NCBI RefSeq assembly: GCF_000178855.1
Contig: NZ_ADVG01000006.1
Span: 1 to 64,000 of the forward strand
DNA: 64,000 bases
From: Ktedonobacter racemifer DSM 44963
GTDB lineage: Bacteria > Chloroflexota > Ktedonobacteria > Ktedonobacterales > Ktedonobacteraceae
Direction of reading: 5' to 3'
The translations under genes were made by a program, and so were the position numbers. The number at the start of each line of letters is the position of its first letter. The first letter of the stretch is position 1. The notes beneath the pieces were generated by a model, which saw only the letters and a program-made list of their open reading frames with translations, did no database searches and had not been told where the DNA came from. Shown in pieces: positions 42,256 through 49,720 of this stretch.

Positions 42256-43041
42256 ATGCCAGAGAAAAAGAAAGATACCTCTGCAAAGAAAGTAGACACT
42301 GCAAGCAAGGTGAACTATATTGTAGAGACGCTGAAGACTGAGATTGAATCCGGAATGTATGGGCAGAGCGGAGCAGGAATTATTCCCTCCCGTAACCAGC
42401 TTAAAGATCGCTTTAGCGTCTCGCCTGAGACAGTAGGACGCGCTATTCTCCACTTGCGTGCTATGGGTTTAGTTGAAGCACAACCCAAAGGCCGCCATGT
42501 GCTTGTTGGTATGCTCAATCTCAAGTTGCCAGGAGTAACATCATCCTTTGATCGCTACCTGACCGAGCAGGGGCTAACCCCGGAGATGGCAAACGTTGGC
42601 ACACCCGAAGTTATCTCGCTTGAAGGGAGTCAGGCCGCCCGCTTTCGCCTGCCAGCAGGAACACAGGCGATTAAGCGTCTACGCTTGCAAGGAGCCAAGC
42701 GACAGAATCATCTCTCATGGTATCGGCTCGCTGAAACCTATTATCTCCGCGAGTTAGTACGTGATGAATGGCTGGAAGCTATCCGGCAACATCCTAAATT
42801 TGTGCTTATTGACGCCATCAAGGAGGCGACCGGGAAGCAGATTACCCATGCTCATTCTGAACTCATCACCCGCTTTCCAAACCCGGACGAGCAAAGTCTG
42901 CTTGAGATCACCTTTCAAACGCCAGTAGTTGAGCACTACAGGATGTGCTATGCCGACGATGACACGCTCATTATGTTTAACCGTATTGTGGCCGTTGCAA
43001 ATAAATTTACCTTTGAATTTGATTATCCCATCTCCATGTAG
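42256..43041 (+). CDS. GntR/HutC-family transcriptional regulator
   Basis: A 261-residue regulator. N-terminal winged helix (about 20-85: VNYIVETLKTEIESGMYGQSGAGIIPSRNQLKDRFSVSPETVGRAILHLRAMGLVEAQPKGRHVLV) and a UTRA-like effector domain (about 95-255, SRYLAE-type sequence around SWYRLAETYYLRELV and EITFQTPVVEHYRMCYADDDTLIMFNRIVAV). Length is normal for the HutC group. ATG at 42256 with GGAGG. Palindromes ACACTAGTGT sit in its own promoter and in the next one. GntR proteins such as KorA/KorSA control conjugation in Streptomyces plasmids; a similar role is inferred. Confidence 0.9.
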   Translation: MPEKKKDTSAKKVDTASKVNYIVETLKTEIESGMYGQSGAGIIPSRNQLKDRFSVSPETVGRAILHLRAMGLVEAQPKGRHVLVGMLNLKLPGVTSSFDRYLTEQGLTPEMANVGTPEVISLEGSQAARFRLPAGTQAIKRLRLQGAKRQNHLSWYRLAETYYLRELVRDEWLEAIRQHPKFVLIDAIKEATGKQITHAHSELITRFPNPDEQSLLEITFQTPVVEHYRMCYADDDTLIMFNRIVAVANKFTFEFDYPISM

Positions 43042-43082
43042 TTCCCTCTCTGTTTCTATCATTCCAAACATCGGATAAACTA

Positions 43083-43128
43083 CACTAGCATTAATGACTT
43101 GACAGAGTACACTAGTGTAGTTTATACT
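43083..43128 (+). promoter_or_regulatory. GntR-controlled promoter of the 43.3-47.1 kb operon
   Basis: TTGACA (43099-43104), 18-bp spacer, TATACT (43123-43128), with ACACTAGTGT (43109-43118) inside the spacer. A degenerate copy ACACTAGCAT lies upstream at about 43082. Confidence 0.87.
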
Positions 43129-43138
43129 TATAAAAGAA

Positions 43139-43292
43139 GGTCGATGCTACCAACACCGACCGCCGATGAAAGAGGCCAGTGCTACCAACACCGGCCACTA
43201 ACAGGCGTCTAGAACCGTTTACAGCAACCCTAGACACCCATTACCGCATAATATGCGGTGAGGTGTCACAAGTCAAGGAAAGGATGTCCTTG
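43139..43292 (+). promoter_or_regulatory. Multi-hairpin leader of the GntR-controlled operon
   Basis: Five hairpins in a row: GGTCG/CGACC (43139-43161) and GGCC/GGCC (43174-43196), both with the loop GCTACCAACACC; GTCTAG/CTAGAC (43207-43235); ACCGCAT/ATGCGGT (43243-43259); CAAGGA/TCCTTG (about 43274-43292). The first two have different stems but the same loop. The first start codon follows directly. Confidence 0.65.
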
Positions 43293-43294
43293 CA

Positions 43295-43537
43295 GTGACA
43301 AGTCCTACTCTTATGCTGTCCTCCGACAGCCCCCGCAGCGCGAACTGCGCACCAGCCACGCAGACCGGCAGCGCCGGACGTGGCAATTTCCCCCCATCCA
43401 CTTTTGTATTGTGTCCCGGCGAAGACCCCAACCGGCAGCGTACTGTATATCGCAATCTGACCGACCGCATTGAGCGCCAGATGAAGCGCAGCCGTAGTGT
43501 TGCATGGGCCTCAGCGTCTCGAAAGGAGGCCCGGTAA
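43295..43537 (+). CDS. Small basic protein of unknown function
   Basis: An 80-residue Ser/Arg-rich protein (GTG start 43295; contains TFVLCPGEDPNRQRTVYRNLTDRIERQMKRSRSVAWASASRKEAR). Its stop overlaps the next start in TAATG, and the AAAGGAGG for that gene lies inside its end, so it is translationally coupled. That arrangement, repeated down the operon, is the best support for it. No family recognised. Confidence 0.55.
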   Translation: MTSPTLMLSSDSPRSANCAPATQTGSAGRGNFPPSTFVLCPGEDPNRQRTVYRNLTDRIERQMKRSRSVAWASASRKEAR

Positions 43538-44574
43538 TGGCAAACAGCAAATCACGCGCAGGAGCCGCAGCCGACACCACGAAAAACGTAGCTCGTACCA
43601 GGAAGAACGCGACCGCCACGATTGACCCAACCGCCGGACCTGTCCCAGTACTGCTAGAGGATGGACCGCGCAAGAGCCGCAGCAATGTGGTAAAAGCCCC
43701 CTATGCCACTGAAGCGAAAGAGGAACTAATAGCAGCATCGGGTGGTCTCCCTTCTACCTCGCAGCGCGCCCAGCGTGCTAAGCGCCTGAACGCCCAATTC
43801 ATCGCAGCCGAGCAGCAGCGCCGGGCCGAAGCGTCAGCCCCGGAGACATCCGAGGATGAGGCGATCACGACCGGCGACGAGTCCGAGTTTGACGCCGATA
43901 TAGAGCAAGCCTTGACGGCGCGCCGCCGATCCCAGCAGCGCGAGGACCAGCGCCGCAGCAGCCGTTATACACAAAATGTTGTGCCTGCTGAGAATCCCTA
44001 TAGCTTCCAGAACCGCAGCAACCCGCATGCTGAAATCTGGCTTGCGGAGGACACCCGCAACCCGACCCGACAGCGTAAGGCGCGAGCTAGGCGTTTCTGG
44101 ATACTTGCTGGTTCACTTACACTTGCCTTTATCCTGATCCTGGTAGCAGTGCTCATTTTTGTTGTTGGGCAGACCACTACCGCAGCCGTGAACACCTATC
44201 AAGCGCGTCATATGATCCATGCGAACTTTGGGCGCGGGGATGAGACGATCACGGCCTTTGTGCAGGACCATAAAGTGATGATTGCGGAAGTGTTCGCCGC
44301 CGACCCCAGCAAATCGCATGTGTACGCCACTGCCGACCTGCGCGAGAGCGGCTACGAGGACGCCGCGCACGTGACCGATCAGGACATCACGCTTGAGGTG
44401 CTGGACCTGAAAGGCGACGGCAAGCCCGATGTGCTTATCAATGTCCAAATCGCGCCGGGTACGTTCTTCTCTCCTCATCCGCAGGTGATGCGCTGGACGC
44501 TCATCAATGACGGCAAAGAATTGAAATTTGCTGGGAGCAGCACCACCAGCACGATTGACCAGGGAGGGAAGTAG
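43537..44574 (+). CDS. Single-pass membrane protein of unknown function
   Basis: A 345-residue protein. The first roughly 185 residues are basic or mixed and probably disordered and cytoplasmic; one membrane helix follows (FWILAGSLTLAFILILVAVLIFVVG, about 187-211); an external domain of about 130 residues (TITAFVQDHKVMIAEVFAADPSKSHVYATADLRESGYEDAAHVTDQDITLEVLDLKGDGKPDVLINVQ) ends the chain. The last part contains DLKGDGKPD, an FG-GAP/EF-hand-like calcium loop. ATG at 43537 with AAAGGAGG. Plausible transfer-related envelope protein; not identified. Confidence 0.7.
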   Translation: MANSKSRAGAAADTTKNVARTRKNATATIDPTAGPVPVLLEDGPRKSRSNVVKAPYATEAKEELIAASGGLPSTSQRAQRAKRLNAQFIAAEQQRRAEASAPETSEDEAITTGDESEFDADIEQALTARRRSQQREDQRRSSRYTQNVVPAENPYSFQNRSNPHAEIWLAEDTRNPTRQRKARARRFWILAGSLTLAFILILVAVLIFVVGQTTTAAVNTYQARHMIHANFGRGDETITAFVQDHKVMIAEVFAADPSKSHVYATADLRESGYEDAAHVTDQDITLEVLDLKGDGKPDVLINVQIAPGTFFSPHPQVMRWTLINDGKELKFAGSSTTSTIDQGGK

Positions 44575-44577
44575 GCT

Positions 44578-45189
44578 ATGCTTGACCGTTCTCTCCCCTA
44601 CCAGCGCCGCCAGAGCCAGGAGCCACGCCCCCGAAGCGTGGCCCAGGCCCCGGCACTACCGCAGAGCCAGCAGGACCAGCGCAGCAGCCGCAGCGAAGCC
44701 GTGTACTTTGATGCGACCTCCGCTGCCCTCTTTGCTCTCCATCGCGCCCAGGAGGACCTAGCCCTACCAGCGCGCACCGTAGCGCGTACCTCTTACTGGT
44801 TTTCCCAGCAGGCGAAGCGATCCCGGCGCGCTAACGTTACCCGCTACAAACTGGCTCAGCTCAAGAAGCGCGTTCGATGGTTGCGCCGCCGAGCTATCCA
44901 GATTTACCAGGTACTCAATGTCTTGCAGTCCGAGCCAGAGCCGCGCAATGTGATGCTTCTCTTAGACGAGGTAGCCGGGAGGGCCGCCGAGGCCCTAATC
45001 AAGCTAGCCCTCTTTGAGGAGATGAGAGGGACCCCGGAGTCTGACGACTGGTGGTTTTATCACATGTGCAGCGCGGAGGCCCTGAAACGGCTTGTAGTTG
45101 CGACCAGCAACGCCCGCGCAACCCTCCGTGCCTATGACGCCCGGATGCGCCAGCTATGCCAGCCGAAGGAAGGGAGGGCGCAGGCATGA
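44578..45189 (+). CDS. Helical protein of unknown function
   Basis: A 203-residue, Arg/Gln-rich helical protein (SYWFSQQAKRSRRANVTRYKLAQLKKRVRWLRRRAIQIYQVLNVLQ). ATG at 44578, 3 bases after the previous stop, with GGGAGGGAAG upstream. Its stop overlaps the next start (ATGA). No family recognised. Confidence 0.65.
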   Translation: MLDRSLPYQRRQSQEPRPRSVAQAPALPQSQQDQRSSRSEAVYFDATSAALFALHRAQEDLALPARTVARTSYWFSQQAKRSRRANVTRYKLAQLKKRVRWLRRRAIQIYQVLNVLQSEPEPRNVMLLLDEVAGRAAEALIKLALFEEMRGTPESDDWWFYHMCSAEALKRLVVATSNARATLRAYDARMRQLCQPKEGRAQA

Positions 45190-45428
45190 CGCAGCCACAG
45201 CCATCGCTAACCTCTACCTCCACTGTTGCCGCCCTCGTGCTGGAGAGCTCGCCACGATCGGCGAGCTTCCCAGCCAACGAGGCCGAGCGCCGCGAACGGT
45301 GTATGTGGTGTTGGCCCCAAAGGCACCCCAACCAAGCATACCCGCAGTCTTGGTCATCATCCATGTGTCCCGACTGCGCCGCAGCCATGCGCGCCATGCG
45401 CCAGCAGAGGCAGGAGGCGACCGCATAA
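45186..45428 (+). CDS. Small Cys-containing protein of unknown function
   Basis: An 80-residue protein with CMWCWPQRHPNQAYPQSWSSSMCPDCAAAM: two CxxC pairs 20 residues apart, a zinc-ribbon pattern. ATG at 45186 overlaps the upstream stop (ATGA) and its own stop overlaps the next start (TAATG). Confidence 0.62.
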   Translation: MTQPQPSLTSTSTVAALVLESSPRSASFPANEAERRERCMWCWPQRHPNQAYPQSWSSSMCPDCAAAMRAMRQQRQEATA

Positions 45429-45907
45429 TGCACCATACCTCCTCGTTTCGTTGTCGTTCCAGGCAGCAGGAGAAGCAAGAGCCGGATGCCGAAGCCGTGG
45501 GGGCGATCATGCCCCCACCCATTCCACATGGCTACAACATTCTGGAAGATCCTTGCATGTTGTTTGAGAGCGGCGACGAGTGGGCCACATTGGCGGAGCA
45601 TACAGGGACCGGCGAGGTTGGCTTGCTGGTGTACGACCGTCAGCAGGCTCGTGGCTTTACTGACGCCGAGAAATCTATATTGTTGTTTGCCTATCAGCTT
45701 CAACACGCCACTACGATTATCAACAGTCTGTCCGAAGCGTTCAAGCATGAGTATGCCGAAGAGGTTGGCATGCTGCGAAGCGCCTGGTGGTGCGTTGAAG
45801 ACGAGGAGGCCCGCGCCCTAGTTGCCCTTCTTGGTCCTGTCCCCAAGGAGGACAAGGACACCCAGGAGCCAGCCGGAGCCGAAGCAGAGGGCGAGGTGCA
45901 GGCATGA
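45428..45907 (+). CDS. Protein of unknown function
   Basis: A 159-residue protein (PPPIPHGYNILEDPCMLFESGDEWATLAEHTGTGEVGLLVYDRQQARGFTDAEKSILLFAYQLQHATTIINSLSEAFKHEY), alpha/beta with an acidic tail. The start ATG 45428 overlaps the upstream stop; the long upstream frame to 45098 is the shadow of the two previous genes. The stop overlaps the next ATGA. Confidence 0.65.
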   Translation: MHHTSSFRCRSRQQEKQEPDAEAVGAIMPPPIPHGYNILEDPCMLFESGDEWATLAEHTGTGEVGLLVYDRQQARGFTDAEKSILLFAYQLQHATTIINSLSEAFKHEYAEEVGMLRSAWWCVEDEEARALVALLGPVPKEDKDTQEPAGAEAEGEVQA

Positions 45908-46410
45908 CGACCAGGACGAAGACCAGAGACGCCAATAGCGTCAAGCCGTTGCTTATCACCATACAGCGCCGTTCCAGATGGTACGCAGAGCTTGCCGACC
46001 CTATCGCGCAATCTGGACTCTGGCAGGTAGGCAACACACCTGAAGAGGCAATCCAGCTTTGGATAGAGCGACACCATCACCGAGAACCATCCTATACCCT
46101 TCCCCTATGCTACGACCATGTCGAGCGGTGGATGCGCCACCCTCAACAAGTCTGGTATTGCGACCTATGCCGCCAAGTCAAGCAGATCAAGCTTAGCGAT
46201 GCTGGTTATCGGGAAGTGAGAGCAGCGATCAAAGCTGACCATCAGTTGCATGCACCCATGTGTGACGGTGCGTATGGGTGGTTGCATATCGTCAATCAGT
46301 TTCTCGTGAGTGACCTGGAGGACTTGCGCTGTGATCCTGATATCCCCGAATGGGCAAAGCCGACCATTGCGGAGCTGCTTCAGTTGCAAGAGCCGGAGGT
46401 GCAGCTATGA
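45904..46410 (+). CDS. Protein of unknown function
   Basis: A 168-residue protein (PLLITIQRRSRWYAELADPIAQSGLWQVGNTPEEAIQLWIERHHHREPSYTLPLCYDHVERWMRHPQQVWYCDLCRQVKQ). The first part resembles a HicB-like strand-helix unit (xxGxxTPEEAIxxW), and CDLC is a possible zinc half site. ATG at 45904 coupled to the upstream stop. Function unknown. Confidence 0.65.
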   Translation: MTTRTKTRDANSVKPLLITIQRRSRWYAELADPIAQSGLWQVGNTPEEAIQLWIERHHHREPSYTLPLCYDHVERWMRHPQQVWYCDLCRQVKQIKLSDAGYREVRAAIKADHQLHAPMCDGAYGWLHIVNQFLVSDLEDLRCDPDIPEWAKPTIAELLQLQEPEVQL

Positions 46411-46898
46411 TAGGCGCCCCGATTGAGGCGGTACGTAAGGCCCTGCCAGCCGTTCAGCAGGCCGCCAGAACCCTTGCAACCTTTGATTATCCTCTGAGTG
46501 CGACGGATTGTGAGGCGGCGACGAATGCCGCAAAGGAACTAGAGAGCGCGCTTGAAGCAGTTGCGGCGATCATGGAGCAGCAAGGACCCGTCGCTATCAT
46601 CCATGATGCAATGAGCGTGCCACTGTACTACGCCTTAGAGCAGGGGGAGGACGCACGCTTGCGGCTTGCAGTCTATGCACCTAACCGTGAGCGCACAGCT
46701 AGGCGCTACCTCCGCCAGCGCCAGGATGTGGCGAAGAAGTACGCAGACTTTGCCAAAGCGGCGCAAGACATGGTGCAGGCGGCAGGCGACACGCCGACCC
46801 AGACACCACAGCCGCAGCGCCCACGACGTGAGCGCCCCGCATACTTGCGCCTTGTCCCTACCACGGAGACAGCCGCCGAGGAAGGAGGGCAGGTATGA
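46407..46898 (+). CDS. Helical protein of unknown function
   Basis: A 163-residue Ala-rich helical protein (AVRKALPAVQQAARTLATFDYPLSATDCEAATNAAKELESALEAVAAIMEQQGPVAII) with a Pro-rich tail. ATG at 46407 coupled (ATGA) to the upstream stop, and its stop to the next gene. No family recognised. Confidence 0.63.
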   Translation: MIGAPIEAVRKALPAVQQAARTLATFDYPLSATDCEAATNAAKELESALEAVAAIMEQQGPVAIIHDAMSVPLYYALEQGEDARLRLAVYAPNRERTARRYLRQRQDVAKKYADFAKAAQDMVQAAGDTPTQTPQPQRPRRERPAYLRLVPTTETAAEEGGQV

Positions 46899-47104
46899 GC
46901 AGCAGCCAGGAGCAGCCGCAGCCAGAGCAGGGGAGTCTCTTCGACCTGGAGACTTGCCCCCAGTGCAAGCGGGAGACAGCCAACCTACAGCGCGTAGGCT
47001 TGCCCAACGGACACACGGCCCTCTGTTGTCAGAAGTGCTTACCCGTAGTGCGTAAAGAGCGCACTAGAATGCGCGCCAAGCTATACCGAAACCTTACGAG
47101 ATAG
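46895..47104 (+). CDS. Small zinc-ribbon protein
   Basis: A 69-residue protein with CPQCKRETANLQRVGLPNGHTALCCQKCLP: two CxxC pairs in a zinc-ribbon pattern, then a basic tail (RKERTRMRAKLYRN). Coupled by ATGA to the preceding gene; last of the operon of overlapping genes. Confidence 0.65.
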   Translation: MSSSQEQPQPEQGSLFDLETCPQCKRETANLQRVGLPNGHTALCCQKCLPVVRKERTRMRAKLYRNLTR

Positions 47105-47209
47105 CGGTAACAGCCAGCGCCAGGTCAGGCGAGCTAGCCAGCCGCCCGACCTGGACGCCGATCTACCAAGGAAGGAGGAGGAGCCGCAGGGATGAAACGA
47201 GGGCAAGGC

Positions 47210-47325
47210 GGACAGCCCCGGACGACCGCCAGCCTCAGTGTTGGAGATCAAAAGGAGGAAGACGGACAGCCCCGGACACCCGAAATTGATATAGCGAGGG
47301 CAAGCCGGACAGCCCCGGATATCCG
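47210..47325 (+). repeat. Iteron array upstream of parM (three 19-bp copies)
   Basis: GGAYAGCCCCGGAYRYCCG-type 19-mers at 47210-47228, 47264-47282 and 47307-47325, spaced 54 and 43 bp. Each is itself two direct GGAYRNCC half sites about one helical turn apart. Likely ParR binding sites (centromere and/or operator). The remaining DNA to 47566 is AT-richer and carries no supported gene. Confidence 0.78.
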
Positions 47326-47566
47326 CAGCGTACACAGATGTTTGACCTGGATGCTCGCTCACCCGAAACATCCAGGTTTTACCGGCCTACTAGACGGTAG
47401 AACTAGTTCTAGAAAAGTACGTTACAAGTTCCTAATAAGTTCGTTACTAAAAGCAGAGGGGGCAAATCAGTACGGGACTAGTGAGGAACAAGTAATGAAA
47501 CAGTTAGGTACTAATTCGGATAGTATAGCAGATATAGAAATAGCCGCAGAAGGAGAGAACGAGGCA

Positions 47567-48670
47567 ATGGTCAAAAAATATGCGTATGGTCACGACTTTG
47601 GTAATGCCGAGATTGGCGGTGTGTTGACAAAGAGCAGCAATCAAGTTCTCACGCGAAGTATCCCTACTGCATTCGCCAAGATCGACACCAATGCCATGAA
47701 AGGGCTAGGCGTTGAAATGGCAGAAAGCCTTATCATCCAGATGGACGGCGAAACCACGTCCTACGGAGTTGGCCCAGTTGCGTTAGCGCAGAGTAAAGAC
47801 CCCTGGACGGGACGTGGCTACATCCAGCGCTACGCAACAAGCTATAGCTTGCGTGGTCTGCTTGCGGTTAGCGGCTCGCTCATCACTGATAAGGAATATG
47901 AGCTTGAAGTTGTGACTGGACTCCCGGCAGAAACCTACATGAAGAATCAGGGACTACGCAAGGAGATCAAGGCCGCCCTTCAAGGGACGCACAAGTTTAC
48001 GCTGGACCAGGGCAAGACATGGAGGGTTGCGCATGTCTCAGTTGCTACGGTCATCATGGAAGGCGCGGGTGCGCTTATCGCTTACGGCGGAAAAGACGGA
48101 AGCCCCCAGGGTGCAGGCGTGATTGACGTGGGAGGCAGAACCACAGACCTGTATGTTGCCCGTGGGCAGCAGCCCAGGATTGAATACTGTAAGGGCAAGC
48201 CTATAGGTGTCGTGTCTGTGATGGAGATGTTGAAGCAGGGATTTGAGGCGACCTATGACTTTCCTCTAGAGGACCTGGACGCCCGGAACATTCTCCATGC
48301 ATGGGCAGCACCAGGACGCAAGAAGAAGTACCCGCCCCTGTCGATCTTTGGGAAGCCGGTAGAGGCAGAGGTGTTAGACCGCCTGATGAACGAGGCAACC
48401 ATGCAGACCGCCGAAGAGCTAGAAGCGTTCGTGTCTGGAGCGTGGCGGCAGAATGATAGCTCCTCGAAAATCGCGGCCCAGTTTAGCCCGGTGCTTATGA
48501 TTGGCGGAGGGACTTACTACTTCTATGAGCGGTTGAAGAAGAGCATTCCCCATCTTATCAGGCCAGAGGATGACCCGGTGTATGCCAATGCCAGAGGCTA
48601 CGCCAAGATGGCAGAGAAGTACATGGCGAAGAAGGCCACAGAAACCAGCAGCGCCCAGGCCCAAGCGTAG
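47567..48670 (+). CDS. ParM/Alp-type actin-like plasmid segregation ATPase
   Basis: A 367-residue actin-fold protein: GHDFGNAEIGGVL near residue 8 (phosphate 1), IDVGGRTTDLYVARG near 185 (phosphate 2), a connecting AYGGKDGSPQGAG, and MIGGGTYYFYERLKK near 310 (adenosine motif). Length is usual for ParM-like proteins, which polymerise with ATP to push plasmid copies apart. ATG at 47567 with AAGGAG upstream; the frame to 47192 runs through the iterons and is not used. Paired with the RHH-like gene downstream and iterons on both sides, as in type II partition loci. Confidence 0.88.
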   Translation: MVKKYAYGHDFGNAEIGGVLTKSSNQVLTRSIPTAFAKIDTNAMKGLGVEMAESLIIQMDGETTSYGVGPVALAQSKDPWTGRGYIQRYATSYSLRGLLAVSGSLITDKEYELEVVTGLPAETYMKNQGLRKEIKAALQGTHKFTLDQGKTWRVAHVSVATVIMEGAGALIAYGGKDGSPQGAGVIDVGGRTTDLYVARGQQPRIEYCKGKPIGVVSVMEMLKQGFEATYDFPLEDLDARNILHAWAAPGRKKKYPPLSIFGKPVEAEVLDRLMNEATMQTAEELEAFVSGAWRQNDSSSKIAAQFSPVLMIGGGTYYFYERLKKSIPHLIRPEDDPVYANARGYAKMAEKYMAKKATETSSAQAQA

Positions 48671-48684
48671 AGGAGCAAGGCAAG

Positions 48685-49122
48685 ATGCCCAAGGATAGTA
48701 AGAAGTATCGCTACCTAACTGCGGGTATCGAGTGGGATAGCTGGACATTAAAACAGTTGGAACAAGATGCAGAGCTGCATCAAATGTCCGATCAGATGGC
48801 AAAGCTTATGGTGCTCCGACTCACGGAGTACTATAAGCTCGTCGAGCGCGGCGTTATCATGCCAGGGGCGACTGCCATGATGCAGCAACAGTACCCACCG
48901 ATCCAGGCCGCAGTACCCGCACCGTTGCCCCTCATGGGTGCCAACGGTAACGGAGCTATGATGCAGTCCTCTCAACCAATGAACGGCAGGCGAGAGAGCG
49001 CGAACACCGTGCCTCTCGCTCAAGCCGAGCCAGAGCCACAGATTGAAACCATCGGTGAGTCAGAAAACGCCGACGCCAACGCCGAAGAGGCGTTGAACTT
49101 CTGGGACATGGACGAGGACTAG
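48685..49122 (+). CDS. ParR-like ribbon-helix-helix partner
   Basis: A 145-residue protein. Residues about 5-55 (KYRYLTAGIEWDSWTLKQLEQDAELHQMSDQMAKLMVLRLTEYYKL) read as strand-helix-helix, the RHH plan of ParR; a Met/Gln/Pro-rich linker and an acidic end (EEALNFWDMDED) that could bind the ParM filament follow. It starts 12 bases after parM; ATG 48685 with GAGGAGCAAGG. ParR identity is inferred from fold pattern, size and position. Confidence 0.7.
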   Translation: MPKDSKKYRYLTAGIEWDSWTLKQLEQDAELHQMSDQMAKLMVLRLTEYYKLVERGVIMPGATAMMQQQYPPIQAAVPAPLPLMGANGNGAMMQSSQPMNGRRESANTVPLAQAEPEPQIETIGESENADANAEEALNFWDMDED

Positions 49123-49137
49123 TAGGAAAGGGAGCCG

Positions 49138-49446
49138 ATGACGACGAGGAAGGAGCGTAAACCCCTCGCAGTGATGACGCCCGACGAGTTGCAGGCATGG
49201 CTTGACCATCGCCGGGCCGCAGTTGAAAGCTTCTCCTGTGATGTCGTTGCGCCCTACTTGCAGCGCCGGGAGGTACAGCGCAAGCACCGAGGCTGGCAAG
49301 GTGAGGGGACCCGCATCGACCGACAGTACACGGCCTTTCTGCGAGAAGCCGAGGAGCTAGCACAGGGGTTGCAGGAGTTGCGCGCCATGATTGAGGTACA
49401 AGAAGGCCAGGGCCAGGGCGACCAGCCAGAGCCGCAACCATCGTAG
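49138..49446 (+). CDS. Helical protein of unknown function
   Basis: A 102-residue helical charged protein (LAVMTPDELQAWLDHRRAAVESFSCDVVAPYLQRREVQRKHRGWQ; FLREAEELAQGLQELRAMIEVQ). ATG at 49138 follows the parR-like stop by 15 bases with AAAGGGAG, so it is part of the parMR operon. No family recognised. Confidence 0.62.
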   Translation: MTTRKERKPLAVMTPDELQAWLDHRRAAVESFSCDVVAPYLQRREVQRKHRGWQGEGTRIDRQYTAFLREAEELAQGLQELRAMIEVQEGQGQGDQPEPQPS

Positions 49447-49485
49447 CACCTGCGAGCGGGAAGCGGAGGTGGTCACTCCCGCGAG

Positions 49486-49554
49486 TGTGACGCCCGGCCA
49501 ACGGTCACAACCAGCGCCAGGCGCGCCGGGTGTGACATCCAGCTCCGGGTCACA
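49486..49554. repeat. TGTGAC dyad pair, locus 12
   Basis: Dyads at 49486-49509 and 49531-49554, period 45, spacer core GCGCCAGGCGCGCC. It abuts the downstream iteron array directly. Confidence 0.88.
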
Positions 49555-49555
49555 C

Positions 49556-49701
49556 GGACAGCCACGGACGACCGACGCGGAGTGTGAGCAGGAGGCACGG
49601 ATAGCCACGGATACCCGCGCAACTGCGTAACCGTTGAGGCGGATAGCCACGGATACCCGCGCAACTGCGTAACCGTTGAGGCGGATAGCCACGGACGCCC
49701 G
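49556..49701 (+). repeat. Iteron array downstream of the parMR operon (four 19-bp copies)
   Basis: Copies at 49556-49574, 49599-49617, 49641-49659 and 49683-49701, spaced 43, 42 and 42 bp (four helical turns). The unit between the second and third is a 42-bp tandem repeat including CGCGCAACTGCGTAACCG. Same 19-mer as upstream of parM. Confidence 0.85.
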
Positions 49702-49720
49702 GACGATGGAGAGAAAGGAT

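Noticed and set aside
45098-45427. N-terminal extension of the gene at 45428
   Set aside because: It overlaps two better supported, coupled genes in another frame.
47192-47566. N-terminal 125-residue extension of the ParM-like protein
   Set aside because: It translates the iteron array and has no actin-fold sequence; the fold starts at the ATG at 47567 with a good ribosome site.
49599-49701. CRISPR-like tandem repeat
   Set aside because: Spacing DNA is itself repeated, so there are no unique spacers; it fits a partition iteron array.
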